A stretch of 7,955 bases of DNA from Myxococcales bacterium (GTDB taxonomy: Bacteria > Myxococcota > Polyangia > HGW-17 > SLPX01), in assembly GCA_007131745.1 (NCBI GenBank), contig SLPX01000063.1:1-7955 (forward strand), written 5' to 3'. Within the stretch, counting starts at the first letter, position 1; every line of letters starts with the position of its first letter. This document shows positions 1-6,567 of the stretch, piece after piece. The position numbers were made by a program, and so were the translations under genes. The notes beneath the pieces were generated by a model. That model saw nothing but the letters and a program-made list of their open reading frames with translations. It did not search any database and was not told the origin of the DNA.

Positions 1-1
1 A

Positions 2-1420
2 TTTGTTTCGTTCGGGGAATCCGGAACAGCTTTTTTACATGAAAACTCGATTGTACGAACTTTTATGCATCGGGGTGGAATATACCTCCAATCCCCGGAA
101 GCGAGCCCGGCCTTGATGGGCGTGGGTTATATCATCGGCCCAAGGTTGTCATCGGCCCTGTTTTCCGGGGGAGTTCTTGCGTGGTTCGTTTTTGTTCCGC
201 TTGTGCTGTTCATGAGATCGCAGGGGCTGATCGAAAGTTTCGGTTTTGACGAAAGCGGAAGGTCCGCGGTGCTTCTCCCCGGACAGGAAGGTGGGCTCGT
301 GACCTGGGCTCACACCGCCGAGTTTGTTTGGTCGAGCTATGTGCGGCCGTTTGCAACCGGGTCATTGATTACGGCGGCTGCACACGCGGTCGGACGTCAG
401 GCGGTTTCCATCTTTGCGCGTAGAACGCGGATTTCCCCGAGGGGTTTTGACGACTCAAGAGAAACTCCCCTTCGCAAAGACCTCCCGCTAAAATTGGCGG
501 TTTTGTTGACTTCTGTATTGGCAATGCTGGTGTTTTTTGTTTATTACCTTTTTTCGAGGAGCATTGTGGGGTCGGTTATCACGGTTGGAGTTGTGATTGC
601 AGCCTGTTTATTGTTCGGTTTTGTTGGAGCCGTCATCGCGGGAGCAACGGGTTCATCGCGAAATCCCATTCAGATGTCGGCGGTTTTTACCGGAGCTGCC
701 GTCGGATCGATCATGCTTGCTGCGGGGATAAAGGGCGACATGTCCATTGCCGTGGCACTGGGTGCAGCCGTGGTGGTTTGCTGTTTTTCGGCAACCATGG
801 GAGACGTGATGCAGGATTTAAAGACAGGCGAAATTCTGGGTGGTACGCCATGGAAAATGGAGACCGCGTGTATCGCAGGCTGTGCAGCCGGGGCTTTTGT
901 ATCCGTAGTAATTATCCTGTTTCTGCACAAAAGCGGATCCATTGGAGGAACGGAGTTCCCCGCGCCCTGGGCGGGATTGGCAGCCATGGCTTCTAAGGAT
1001 TTTACAGGGCAGAGCGCTATGTGGCCCATTGCAGTGTTGGGTGCGGTTTTTACTACGGCTCTAATCGTTATGAAGGCGCCGGCTCCCATCATGGCGGCCA
1101 TCGGCATGTACCTGCCCTTTGGGGTGACCGCGGCTGTTTTTCTGGGAGGAATCGCTCGGTGGACAACCGACCGGGTGTCGGCAAAACAATCCCGCGGAGA
1201 ATCGGAAATCCGGAGAACCCAGGAAAGGGGGTTCTTGCTCGCTTCGGGTTTTGTGGCCGGGGAAGCGGTCATGGGTGCGGCCGTTGCCGGGCTTTTCATC
1301 ATGGGCTTGAACTTCCCGGTCGTATCGAATGACGCGTGGCCCGGCGCTGCTTTGGTTTTGTTCGTGGCCGCGATTTTGATATTGGTCCCCTTGAAGTCAA
1401 GGAATTCGAAAAAGGCTTGA
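2..1420 (+). CDS. OPT-family oligopeptide transporter, C-terminal part (5' end outside window)
   Basis: This is a polytopic inner-membrane protein of the OPT (oligopeptide / metal-chelate transporter) family, which imports small peptides or peptide-like metal chelates by secondary transport. The frame is open from base 2 with no stop, so the first in-frame ATG (65) is probably internal. About 472 residues are visible; prokaryotic OPT members are usually near 600 or more, so the N-terminal part lies off the window. Numbered from the ATG at 65, family-like signatures are SPALMGVGYIIGPR (14-27), a GATGSSRNPIQMS stretch (193-205), GDVMQDLKTGEILGGTP (246-262) and MYLPFGVTAAVFLGG (348-362), separated by many hydrophobic helices. 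The chain ends in a basic tail after a last membrane segment. The stop is 6 nt before the PqqD-like gene, suggesting one transcript. The substrate cannot be told from sequence. Family assignment is confident; completeness upstream is unknown. Confidence 0.93.
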   Translation, partial: FVSFGESGTAFLHENSIVRTFMHRGGIYLQSPEASPALMGVGYIIGPRLSSALFSGGVLAWFVFVPLVLFMRSQGLIESFGFDESGRSAVLLPGQEGGLVTWAHTAEFVWSSYVRPFATGSLITAAAHAVGRQAVSIFARRTRISPRGFDDSRETPLRKDLPLKLAVLLTSVLAMLVFFVYYLFSRSIVGSVITVGVVIAACLLFGFVGAVIAGATGSSRNPIQMSAVFTGAAVGSIMLAAGIKGDMSIAVALGAAVVVCCFSATMGDVMQDLKTGEILGGTPWKMETACIAGCAAGAFVSVVIILFLHKSGSIGGTEFPAPWAGLAAMASKDFTGQSAMWPIAVLGAVFTTALIVMKAPAPIMAAIGMYLPFGVTAAVFLGGIARWTTDRVSAKQSRGESEIRRTQERGFLLASGFVAGEAVMGAAVAGLFIMGLNFPVVSNDAWPGAALVLFVAAILILVPLKSRNSKKA

Positions 1421-1426
1421 ACACAA

Positions 1427-1879
1427 ATGGCGAAAAAAGAAGCAACCGAACAATCCGACCCGAAACTCCTGGATTGCCGTCCAATCCGCTTGCTTGAACA
1501 CGAAGAGACCGATTCAGGTCTCGTTGTGTTGCTGAGACCTCGCTTCATGAAAGGACTTGCGGCCAAATTCATACAGCCCAGGCTGAAAAAACCTCACATA
1601 AGAATCACCCTGGACCGGATTGGGAGCTTTGTGTGGAAACGTTGCGACGGAAAGACGACCGTGCGCGAAATTCTTGCTGAAATGGAAGAATCCCTTGGAC
1701 ATGGCCCACCGAAAAATGGAGCGGAAATTGTCGGAAAAGACGATGAGAATCAGGAAGAAGAAGAAAAGGGAGATACAAACAAAGAAGAAATGCTGAAGGC
1801 TCCGGAAAGACTGCGGATATTTTTAGGTCAACTCACACAAAACAACATGCTGAAACTGAAGTATTCACGCGAAAGATAG
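1427..1879 (+). CDS. PqqD-family protein with acidic insert
   Basis: This 150-residue protein is PqqD-like. PqqD proteins are small winged-helix-type peptide-binding proteins (RiPP recognition elements) that present precursor peptides to modifying enzymes; many stand-alone homologues have no known partner. The recognisable core is IRITLDRIGSFVWKRCDGKTTV (58-79) followed by a helix to about 90, then PERLRIFLGQLTQNNMLKL (126-144). The two halves are separated by a hydrophilic Glu/Asp/Lys-rich segment (about 91-125, with EEEE near 110-113) where typical PqqD proteins have only a short turn. A roughly 55-residue N-terminal region containing basic and hydrophobic stretches precedes the core. The start has a weak AAAGG 11 nt upstream, inside the end of the OPT gene, and the 6-nt gap argues for co-transcription. 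No radical SAM enzyme or precursor peptide is visible, so a PQQ role is not supported. Family call is fairly sure; role is unknown. Confidence 0.82.
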   Translation: MAKKEATEQSDPKLLDCRPIRLLEHEETDSGLVVLLRPRFMKGLAAKFIQPRLKKPHIRITLDRIGSFVWKRCDGKTTVREILAEMEESLGHGPPKNGAEIVGKDDENQEEEEKGDTNKEEMLKAPERLRIFLGQLTQNNMLKLKYSRER

Positions 1880-2006
1880 AAGTCCTGAAATGGGTTCGGA
1901 AACCACGACCGTGACGGCGCCAAGCGACCGTACAAAGACATCTCCGCCGGCTGCTTCGGGTTGCCTCGGTTTATTAGGCCCTATATCACCGTTGCATCTT
2001 TTCCCG

Positions 2007-2147
2007 TCATCCAACGATGAACATGTACAGGAAATAGGCCGCGGTTCCCATGGCTGCGAAAACAAGATAGGCCTTGCCTTCAAGCATCTTTCCCCGCGGG
2101 CGCTTCCGGTAACGATAAGGTCCGTTTATGGCGATCCTGGGATTCAT
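2007..2147 (-). CDS. possible small single-TM basic protein (46 aa)
   Basis: I do not recognise this protein. The minus-strand frame from the ATG at 2147 gives 46 residues: a strongly basic N-terminal half (NGPYRYRKRPRGK, residues 8-20) followed by one hydrophobic helix of about 20 residues (AYLVFAAMGTAAYFLYMFIVG, running to the C terminus). Basic residues before a terminal helix would fit a small membrane protein with its N terminus inside. Codon third positions look ordinary for this genome and the gene would lie just downstream of mscS in the same direction. Against it, there is no good Shine-Dalgarno site (only a GGGG about 12 nt upstream), the frame stays open upstream to 2210, and overlapping frames (plus 1890-2375, minus 1865-2083) are also open. 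It may be chance. Confidence 0.35.
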   Translation of the reverse strand: MNPRIAINGPYRYRKRPRGKMLEGKAYLVFAAMGTAAYFLYMFIVG

Positions 2148-2248
2148 AATAATAATATGCCCCCGAGGTCGCAATGCGGCAAATTTTTGGATCGAACGAG
2201 GGAAACGCACTGTGCAGTGAAGGTGTCGACGGATTCCCGGTTTATGGT

Positions 2249-3091
2249 TCAGGCCGCTTTTTTGGAAATGGCTTTCACGACTTCGTCGTCCAGATGCAGG
2301 TCCATCTGCGGAAACGGGATACCGATCTTCGCGCCGTCGAGCGCTTTCTTAGCGTCACGGATAATGGACTGGTAGACATCCCAGTAATCAGGAGTTTTGC
2401 ACCATACCCTGAGCACCCAGTCTACCGAAGAATCTCCAAGGCCCGAAAGAAAAACCTGCGGAGCCGGTTCCGAAAGGCTTTTATCTACTTCCGCAACCAC
2501 TTTTTCAAACACTTTGCGGGTTTCATCGATATCGGCAGGGTATTCCACTCCCACCGGGACATCCACCCGGCGGGTGTCGTAAGCTGTGAAATTTTCGATT
2601 TTTGCGCCGAAAATCCTGGAACTGGGAACAATCAGACGGCGGTTGTCCGTGGTCGCTATCTCGGTTGTAAAAAGTTCTATCTCCCTGACAAACCCCATTT
2701 CACCGTCCAAGCGGACAAAGTCTCCGACTTTGAAAGGACGGAAAACCAACAGCATAACTCCTGAAGCAAAATTACTCAGTGAACCTTGGAAGGCCAGACC
2801 GATGGCCAAGCCGGCCGCTGCGATTAACGCGGCGAAACTGGCGGTCTGGATACCGAATACTCCGAGACATCCCAATATCGCACTGATTAAGATCGTATAC
2901 CTTACAAACTTTGCAAAGAAACGCGTCAGGGTCTTGTCGAATTTCCTCTTGTCCAGGGATGTCCTGATCCTGTTGTCAAGCCAACCCGCCACCATCCAAG
3001 TCACTATCAGAACGATGATTACGCCCAGTACCCTCAACCCCCATGTTGTTCCGAGTTCAGCCAGATTGGTGAGAACCTTTTCAAAATCCAT
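2249..3091 (-). CDS. mscS: small-conductance mechanosensitive channel, MscS family
   Basis: This 280-residue protein is a canonical-size MscS channel (E. coli MscS is 286 residues). MscS is a homoheptameric inner-membrane channel that opens under membrane tension to release solutes during hypo-osmotic shock. Hydrophobic segments lie at about 18-36 (TM1) and 63-81 (TM2). The pore-lining TM3 and following helix are very well conserved: AAGLAIGLAFQGSLSNFASG (92-111), then VFRPFKVGDFV (116-126) leading into the beta domain, VPSSRI (155-160) where E. coli has IPNGKI, and a C-terminal alpha/beta domain ending IPFPQMDLHL (258-267). The ATG at 3091 has a strong AAAGGAGT Shine-Dalgarno about 7 nt upstream. 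The gene is divergent from the PilZ gene and seems to stand alone, apart from the possible small ORF downstream. Confidence 0.96.
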   Translation of the reverse strand: MDFEKVLTNLAELGTTWGLRVLGVIIVLIVTWMVAGWLDNRIRTSLDKRKFDKTLTRFFAKFVRYTILISAILGCLGVFGIQTASFAALIAAAGLAIGLAFQGSLSNFASGVMLLVFRPFKVGDFVRLDGEMGFVREIELFTTEIATTDNRRLIVPSSRIFGAKIENFTAYDTRRVDVPVGVEYPADIDETRKVFEKVVAEVDKSLSEPAPQVFLSGLGDSSVDWVLRVWCKTPDYWDVYQSIIRDAKKALDGAKIGIPFPQMDLHLDDEVVKAISKKAA

Positions 3092-3133
3092 TGGTTTACT
3101 CCTTTCGCAGCAGTGCGTTGAAAAACACGAAAG

Positions 3134-3163
3134 ATTATCCTCTGTTAATGCACCTAATGCATT
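3134..3163 (-). promoter_or_regulatory. candidate mscS promoter/operator with inverted repeat
   Basis: A perfect 6-bp inverted repeat, AATGCA (3147-3152) and TGCATT (3158-3163) with spacer CCTAA, lies 56 bases upstream of the mscS start codon. On the minus strand a GATAAT hexamer (3134-3139, five of six matches to the sigma70 -10 box) lies just downstream of it, so the repeat would cover the -10/-35 spacer and -35 zone. No good -35 hexamer is present at the usual distance, which would fit an activator- or repressor-controlled promoter. The repeat is seen directly; the promoter role is inference. Confidence 0.3.
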
Positions 3164-3277
3164 GAGGAATTGCTTGGATAAACAAGTATCTTTTTAAATA
3201 ATTCTTTTCAATACGGTTTTTTCGCAGCGCTTTTTGTCCCAAACTACGGATGGCTTGAAAATTTTGCTGTCTCTTCA

Positions 3278-3305
3278 TTGACATCGGACCACTGTTCGAG
3301 ATAGT
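3278..3305 (+). promoter_or_regulatory. candidate sigma70-type promoter for the PilZ gene
   Basis: A perfect TTGACA (3278-3283) is followed after 16 nt by GATAGT (3300-3305), four of six matches to TATAAT. Transcription would start near 3312, giving a leader of about 27 nt to the ATG at 3339 or about 72 nt to the TTG at 3384. It is the best consensus-like promoter I found in the window and it points at the right gene. Confidence 0.45.
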
Positions 3306-3338
3306 TTCCTTTATCGTAAAAAATCCTGCGCGCGAACA

Positions 3339-3716
3339 ATGCGGCGCGTCATGCGTCGTGCGCACCACAGCAAGAGGTATACGTTGTCATCGGAACACAG
3401 CAGGCGCACACAGCAAAGGCATGACATACGCATCCCGGTGGACTTCATTTATCAGGGACGCGATTTCCAGGGGCAGAGTCGCAACATTTCGCTCGGAGGG
3501 CTTTTCGTGGAAACCTCGGCCGCCCTGCCTTTCGGTGCAACAGTGACAGTGAAGTTTCACATACCCAACTTAAAGGAACCCATCGAAGTGGAGGCTGAAA
3601 TCCGCTGGGTGGAAAACAAGGGCGGAGTAGTCGACGGCATCGGAGTACAATTCAGAGGTCTCAGAGCCAAGCAAGTCTGGGCGTTAAACAAGTTCTTTGC
3701 AGACCGCTCATCTTAA
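3339..3716 (+). CDS. single-domain PilZ protein, probable c-di-GMP receptor
   Basis: PilZ proteins bind the second messenger cyclic di-GMP and adjust motility, adhesion or envelope functions. The two nucleotide-binding motifs are present: RxxxR as RHDIR (27-31 from the ATG at 3339) and the NISLGG motif (49-54, matching [D/N]xSxxG), followed by FVETSAALPFGATVTVKF and a closing VDGIGVQF beta strand (97-104). No other domain is attached. The start is ambiguous. The ATG at 3339 and the next at 3351 lack a Shine-Dalgarno and give a His/Arg-rich leader; a TTG at 3384 has AGAGG (3373-3377) 6 nt upstream and would give a 110-residue protein beginning just before the PilZ fold, which I think at least as likely. 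The gene ends 8 nt from the oppositely oriented M29-like gene. Its effector partner is unknown. Confidence 0.9.
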   Translation: MRRVMRRAHHSKRYTLSSEHSRRTQQRHDIRIPVDFIYQGRDFQGQSRNISLGGLFVETSAALPFGATVTVKFHIPNLKEPIEVEAEIRWVENKGGVVDGIGVQFRGLRAKQVWALNKFFADRSS

Positions 3717-3724
3717 ACCTCTTT

Positions 3725-4891
3725 TCATAAACGGGGCGGATTTTCGAAGTCGATCATGTAACTATTGTTCCGCATCAGGCCCAGCACCTTGCCTTCGGGT
3801 GAAACCAGGTCCAAAGACAAAACATTGATTCTCGGTTGAATATCCTTCACATAAACCCTGTCGATATGAACAACATTCTCAGGATCACTGAAGCTATCCG
3901 GTGAGACCATTCCGCCGAAATGATCACTCCGTCCGAACGCTATGTGCAAACCCAGTTTTTCATCCAGCAAAATCTCCCCGGTAGGTTCAAGACCGAAATC
4001 TCCCAAAACACCTAACCCCAGTTCAGCGATGTTTCCGTATGCCGGCTCCCGGGCCAGCATTTCCCCTTCCCTAGCCGATTCAGTTCCGCTTGTTATGACC
4101 GAAATTGCGGAATTCCTGCGGATTTCGTAGACAACCACCTCGTCGCCGAACTGAACCGGCATGTACCCCTCGCTTCGGCTGGGGTCCCCGGAACGTTCTC
4201 CTTCGTAAGGGACGATGTAACTCTCTCCGGAAGGGAGATTTCCCACCATGCCGGGTTTATGAAAGAGCCCCTTGGACGAATGTCCGTTGCGGTGCCTGAG
4301 ATCGAGGGTCAGATGATGCGCCCGGTTGTCATCCACGTTGAAAACGATGTTCGCCTTGCCGGCCTTGTCAAGAAGTTCGGTCAAAACAGATACCCGTTTT
4401 CCTATCTCCGTGTAATCCAGCCTGAGAGCGGGGATCATGGATTCCTTGAACTTGGGCATTGTGGCCCCGCGTATCGGGTGTTCACGAGCGAAAACCTTGA
4501 GCGGTGCGGTCGCGGAAAACTCGGTCATAGCAACGTGTATCGGGTGGCGGGACAGAACTTCGTCGCGACCGGTTCCCTTGTCCGGGTCCAGATTGGAAAA
4601 GTGCCCCGGATCATCTTGATGCCATTCCCAAAAAAGGTCGGGAAGGTCCGCGTTATTGCCTCGCGCACAAGGAAACATGTACAAGAAGACTTCCAAGCCG
4701 GACTCATCGGTCATTGAGCGAAGCTTGCCTGACCAGTCGACGGCCATTCGTCGACGAGCGGCCCACGATTCGTTGTCGGGAATTCCATCGCGGGGCAAGT
4801 CCACCAGGAATGCAATCGAACGGTCGCGTTGGGGATCAGGAGCAAAAACTCTTTTCACGAGAGAAGTCAGTTCTTCAGCGCTCAATTCCAT
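3725..4891 (-). CDS. peptidase M29-like (aminopeptidase T/S-type) protein
   Basis: This 388-residue protein resembles the M29 metallo-aminopeptidases (AmpS/AmpT/PepS), about 410 residues, dimeric enzymes with two metal ions that remove N-terminal residues from peptides. The C-terminal catalytic half carries the expected ligand pattern in order: NLPSGE (Glu 223), NIAELGLG (Glu 290), LHIAFG (His 316), and VHIDR (His 342, Asp 344), with spacings close to those in the family. The N-terminal half (DRSIAFLVDLP near 23-33) is the divergent alpha/beta domain. The 5' end was set at the ATG at 4891, which has an AGAAGGA about 10 nt upstream; the frame extends to a GTG at 4933 with no ribosome site. It follows the aldolase gene by 66 nt on the same strand, so probably shares its transcript. 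M29-fold proteins also include non-peptidases such as NicX-type ring-cleaving dioxygenases, so peptidase activity is not certain. Confidence 0.75.
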   Translation of the reverse strand: MELSAEELTSLVKRVFAPDPQRDRSIAFLVDLPRDGIPDNESWAARRRMAVDWSGKLRSMTDESGLEVFLYMFPCARGNNADLPDLFWEWHQDDPGHFSNLDPDKGTGRDEVLSRHPIHVAMTEFSATAPLKVFAREHPIRGATMPKFKESMIPALRLDYTEIGKRVSVLTELLDKAGKANIVFNVDDNRAHHLTLDLRHRNGHSSKGLFHKPGMVGNLPSGESYIVPYEGERSGDPSRSEGYMPVQFGDEVVVYEIRRNSAISVITSGTESAREGEMLAREPAYGNIAELGLGVLGDFGLEPTGEILLDEKLGLHIAFGRSDHFGGMVSPDSFSDPENVVHIDRVYVKDIQPRINVLSLDLVSPEGKVLGLMRNNSYMIDFENPPRL

Positions 4892-4957
4892 TGGATATCT
4901 TTCCTTCTTTCTTATCCCCCTGGATTCTTCCACGCCCCATGCAAAATCAGGCTGAGA

Positions 4958-6250
4958 CTAATCGTCGAAGTCGCCGGCCGGCCCCTTGTCGCCTTTTACA
5001 TGTTTTGCCTTTTCAACAATTTTATCTTCCGTCCACTCGGCGGGATCCTCGATTCTCTCGGCCTTGCTTCCGAAGTCATGAGAACCCTTCTTTATCACTT
5101 CATCCACAACTATGGGCGCGGTATCTTCCGCGTTGAACACCTTGGCGAGCATGTTGTAGACAAAGTCTTCGACCCCTTTTTCCATCCGCTCCCGGATTTC
5201 TTTCGGCTGCCCCAATATCTTGTTTTCAAAAGGAAGGTTCAGTTTCTTCACGTTTCCGCCGGTAGCACCGTTCTTTTCCGCATACGACATCATCTCATCC
5301 CACAACTCCTCTGTAACACCCGCCCCTTTTATCTTTTTGAAGTTCCCGGATTCATCCAGGATGGCGTTCCCGTAATCGTTTACTTCCACTCCCCACGAAA
5401 TCATCTGCAGCGCGGTGGCCACGTTTGCTTTGGTGGTGCGGGTACGGGTTGCAATCTCCCTCAACCGGTCGGAACTGTTACCGCTTGTTCCGTGCTGAGC
5501 GCCTGAAACCCGGTAAGGTTCGAGCGCATTGTGAATCTCGGCGGTCAATTCCACCTGGATCCCCGCGTCGCTCGCTTGGATTCCATGGGTGGTTCCGTTG
5601 TTGAGCGCAATCCAGGTCGGGAAAATTCCATGAGCGTTCAACCCTTTGATCAGGAAGAGCGCTTCATCGGGGCTGGACATGCCCTGGGTTCCCTTTATCT
5701 CTCCGACTTCGGTTTCAAGACCGGCCCAACCGGGAATCACGTCATAAAGCGCAAGGTTCGCCTTCAGATTCTCATCGTCGGGCATATGCGAAGCATCAAC
5801 CGCGATGGAAGTCATCCCATGCTCGAACAAGGTGGGAATCTCCACCCTGGCCGGCTCGATATCCCCGACCTTCTTGATGCCGTAGTGATCAGCGTGAATA
5901 GCAACCGGAATATTTATCCCCATCTCGTTCATCGCCTGGTCCACTATGGATGCTATGTTCCAGTAGTTTACAGCGCAATACGCGTCGGCGCCGCCCTCGG
6001 ACCTTGCTATTTCAATGATCAGCGCGGAATTTGCTTTCTGAGCGGCCCGCAATGTGCCTCTTATCACCAGGGAGTTTCTGCCGTTCGCCGCCATGGCTAT
6101 TGCGCCTCCCTTGACCAGCATCGCGTGATCAATGTATTTCCCGCTCACCAGAAGCGCCTTTGAATTGGGGAAAATATTTTTCACGTTGGGCGGCCGCCCG
6201 ATTTTGAGCGCTTTTTCAAAATCGTTTCGAGTAAAACCTTTTGTTTCCAT
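4958..6250 (-). CDS. class II (metal-dependent) aldolase, fructose-bisphosphate aldolase-like
   Basis: This 430-residue cytosolic enzyme is of the class II aldolase family, which uses a divalent metal to cleave or form ketose bisphosphates such as fructose-1,6-bisphosphate. The ATG at 6250 has an excellent GGGAGGAGG Shine-Dalgarno 8 nt upstream; the open frame runs further to a TTG at 6439 but that part looks noncoding. Motifs in order: HADHY (119-123, catalytic Asp 121 and metal His 122), AVDASH (150-155), LETEVGEIKG (178-187, metal-associated Glu 181), NNGTTHG (217-223, metal His 222), SGAQHGTSG (249-257, metal or phosphate-loop His 253). It is longer than E. coli FbaA (359) because of a charged C-terminal extension (about 345-430) ending GPAGDFDD. 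The usual NIDTD phosphate/Schiff-region motif is replaced by VNDYGNA (290-296), so the substrate may differ. The M29-like gene follows by 66 nt. Confidence 0.85.
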   Translation of the reverse strand: METKGFTRNDFEKALKIGRPPNVKNIFPNSKALLVSGKYIDHAMLVKGGAIAMAANGRNSLVIRGTLRAAQKANSALIIEIARSEGGADAYCAVNYWNIASIVDQAMNEMGINIPVAIHADHYGIKKVGDIEPARVEIPTLFEHGMTSIAVDASHMPDDENLKANLALYDVIPGWAGLETEVGEIKGTQGMSSPDEALFLIKGLNAHGIFPTWIALNNGTTHGIQASDAGIQVELTAEIHNALEPYRVSGAQHGTSGNSSDRLREIATRTRTTKANVATALQMISWGVEVNDYGNAILDESGNFKKIKGAGVTEELWDEMMSYAEKNGATGGNVKKLNLPFENKILGQPKEIRERMEKGVEDFVYNMLAKVFNAEDTAPIVVDEVIKKGSHDFGSKAERIEDPAEWTEDKIVEKAKHVKGDKGPAGDFDD

Positions 6251-6567
6251 TATTAAAAACCTCCTCCCGCGGATCACCGGCGGGGCTTTGAAACTTCGGG
6301 CCGCCTCTTTCGAGGATCGTCCCCTCCTCAGATTCTCCAGGCGAAACCTCTCGATTCCGCCCGTTTGCTTTCTATGCTTACAGGTTCGCTGGCCGTATTT
6401 TCGACCGGAAACTCCGCCTGTTTGTTGAGCTTCGCCCAACCATTCCTGAGTAATACCTTTCAGCCGGAGAGTAAAGCCCCTGGTCTGTTTTTTTAAGACA
6501 CCGGCTTTCGTTTAAAATGTTCGGATGGGAGTTTCTATGAAGAAGCAACATGCAGTTGAGGCGGGAT
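6251..6567. other. 317-nt intergenic region between the L,D-transpeptidase and aldolase genes
   Basis: No convincing gene is visible here. It holds the aldolase Shine-Dalgarno (about 6259-6268, minus strand) and its probable leader. An imperfect hairpin, AAAGCC (6473-6478) pairing with GGCTTT (6503-6508) and an inner GGTCT/AGAC-like arm, encloses a run of seven T; a terminator for the transpeptidase gene would need a T-run after the stem on the minus strand, and only a weak one is present. The frame upstream of the aldolase ATG is open but I see no homologous protein in it. I could not identify a clear promoter for the aldolase operon. Confidence 0.5.

Noticed and set aside
670..1572. 300-residue minus-strand open frame antisense to the OPT gene
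   Set aside because: Low-complexity Ala/Pro/Thr-rich translation lying opposite a clear membrane-protein gene; a mirror frame.
1427..1879. PQQ cofactor biosynthesis gene pqqD proper
   Set aside because: No pqqA/B/C/E in the visible neighbourhood, and the protein is longer with an insert; only the family fold is supported.
1865..2083. 72-residue minus-strand open frame overlapping the PqqD-like 3' end
   Set aside because: No ribosome site, no recognisable motif, and it conflicts with the better small-membrane-protein candidate at 2007-2147.
1890..2375. 161-residue plus-strand open frame after the PqqD-like gene
   Set aside because: Its 3' third runs antisense through the mscS end, no ribosome site or recognisable domain, and Ser/Pro/Cys-rich composition.
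4829..5506. 225-residue plus-strand open frame opposite the aldolase
   Set aside because: Antisense to the aldolase with all its conserved motifs; the His/Phe-rich translation is typical of a mirror frame.
6251..6439. 63-residue N-terminal extension of the aldolase frame to a TTG at 6439
   Set aside because: The ATG at 6250 has a near-ideal Shine-Dalgarno and the family homology starts there; the upstream translation is Arg/Gly-rich without family resemblance.
6473..6508. Hairpin as a rho-independent terminator of the transpeptidase gene
   Set aside because: The T-run is inside the loop rather than after the stem on the minus strand, and the stem is interrupted.
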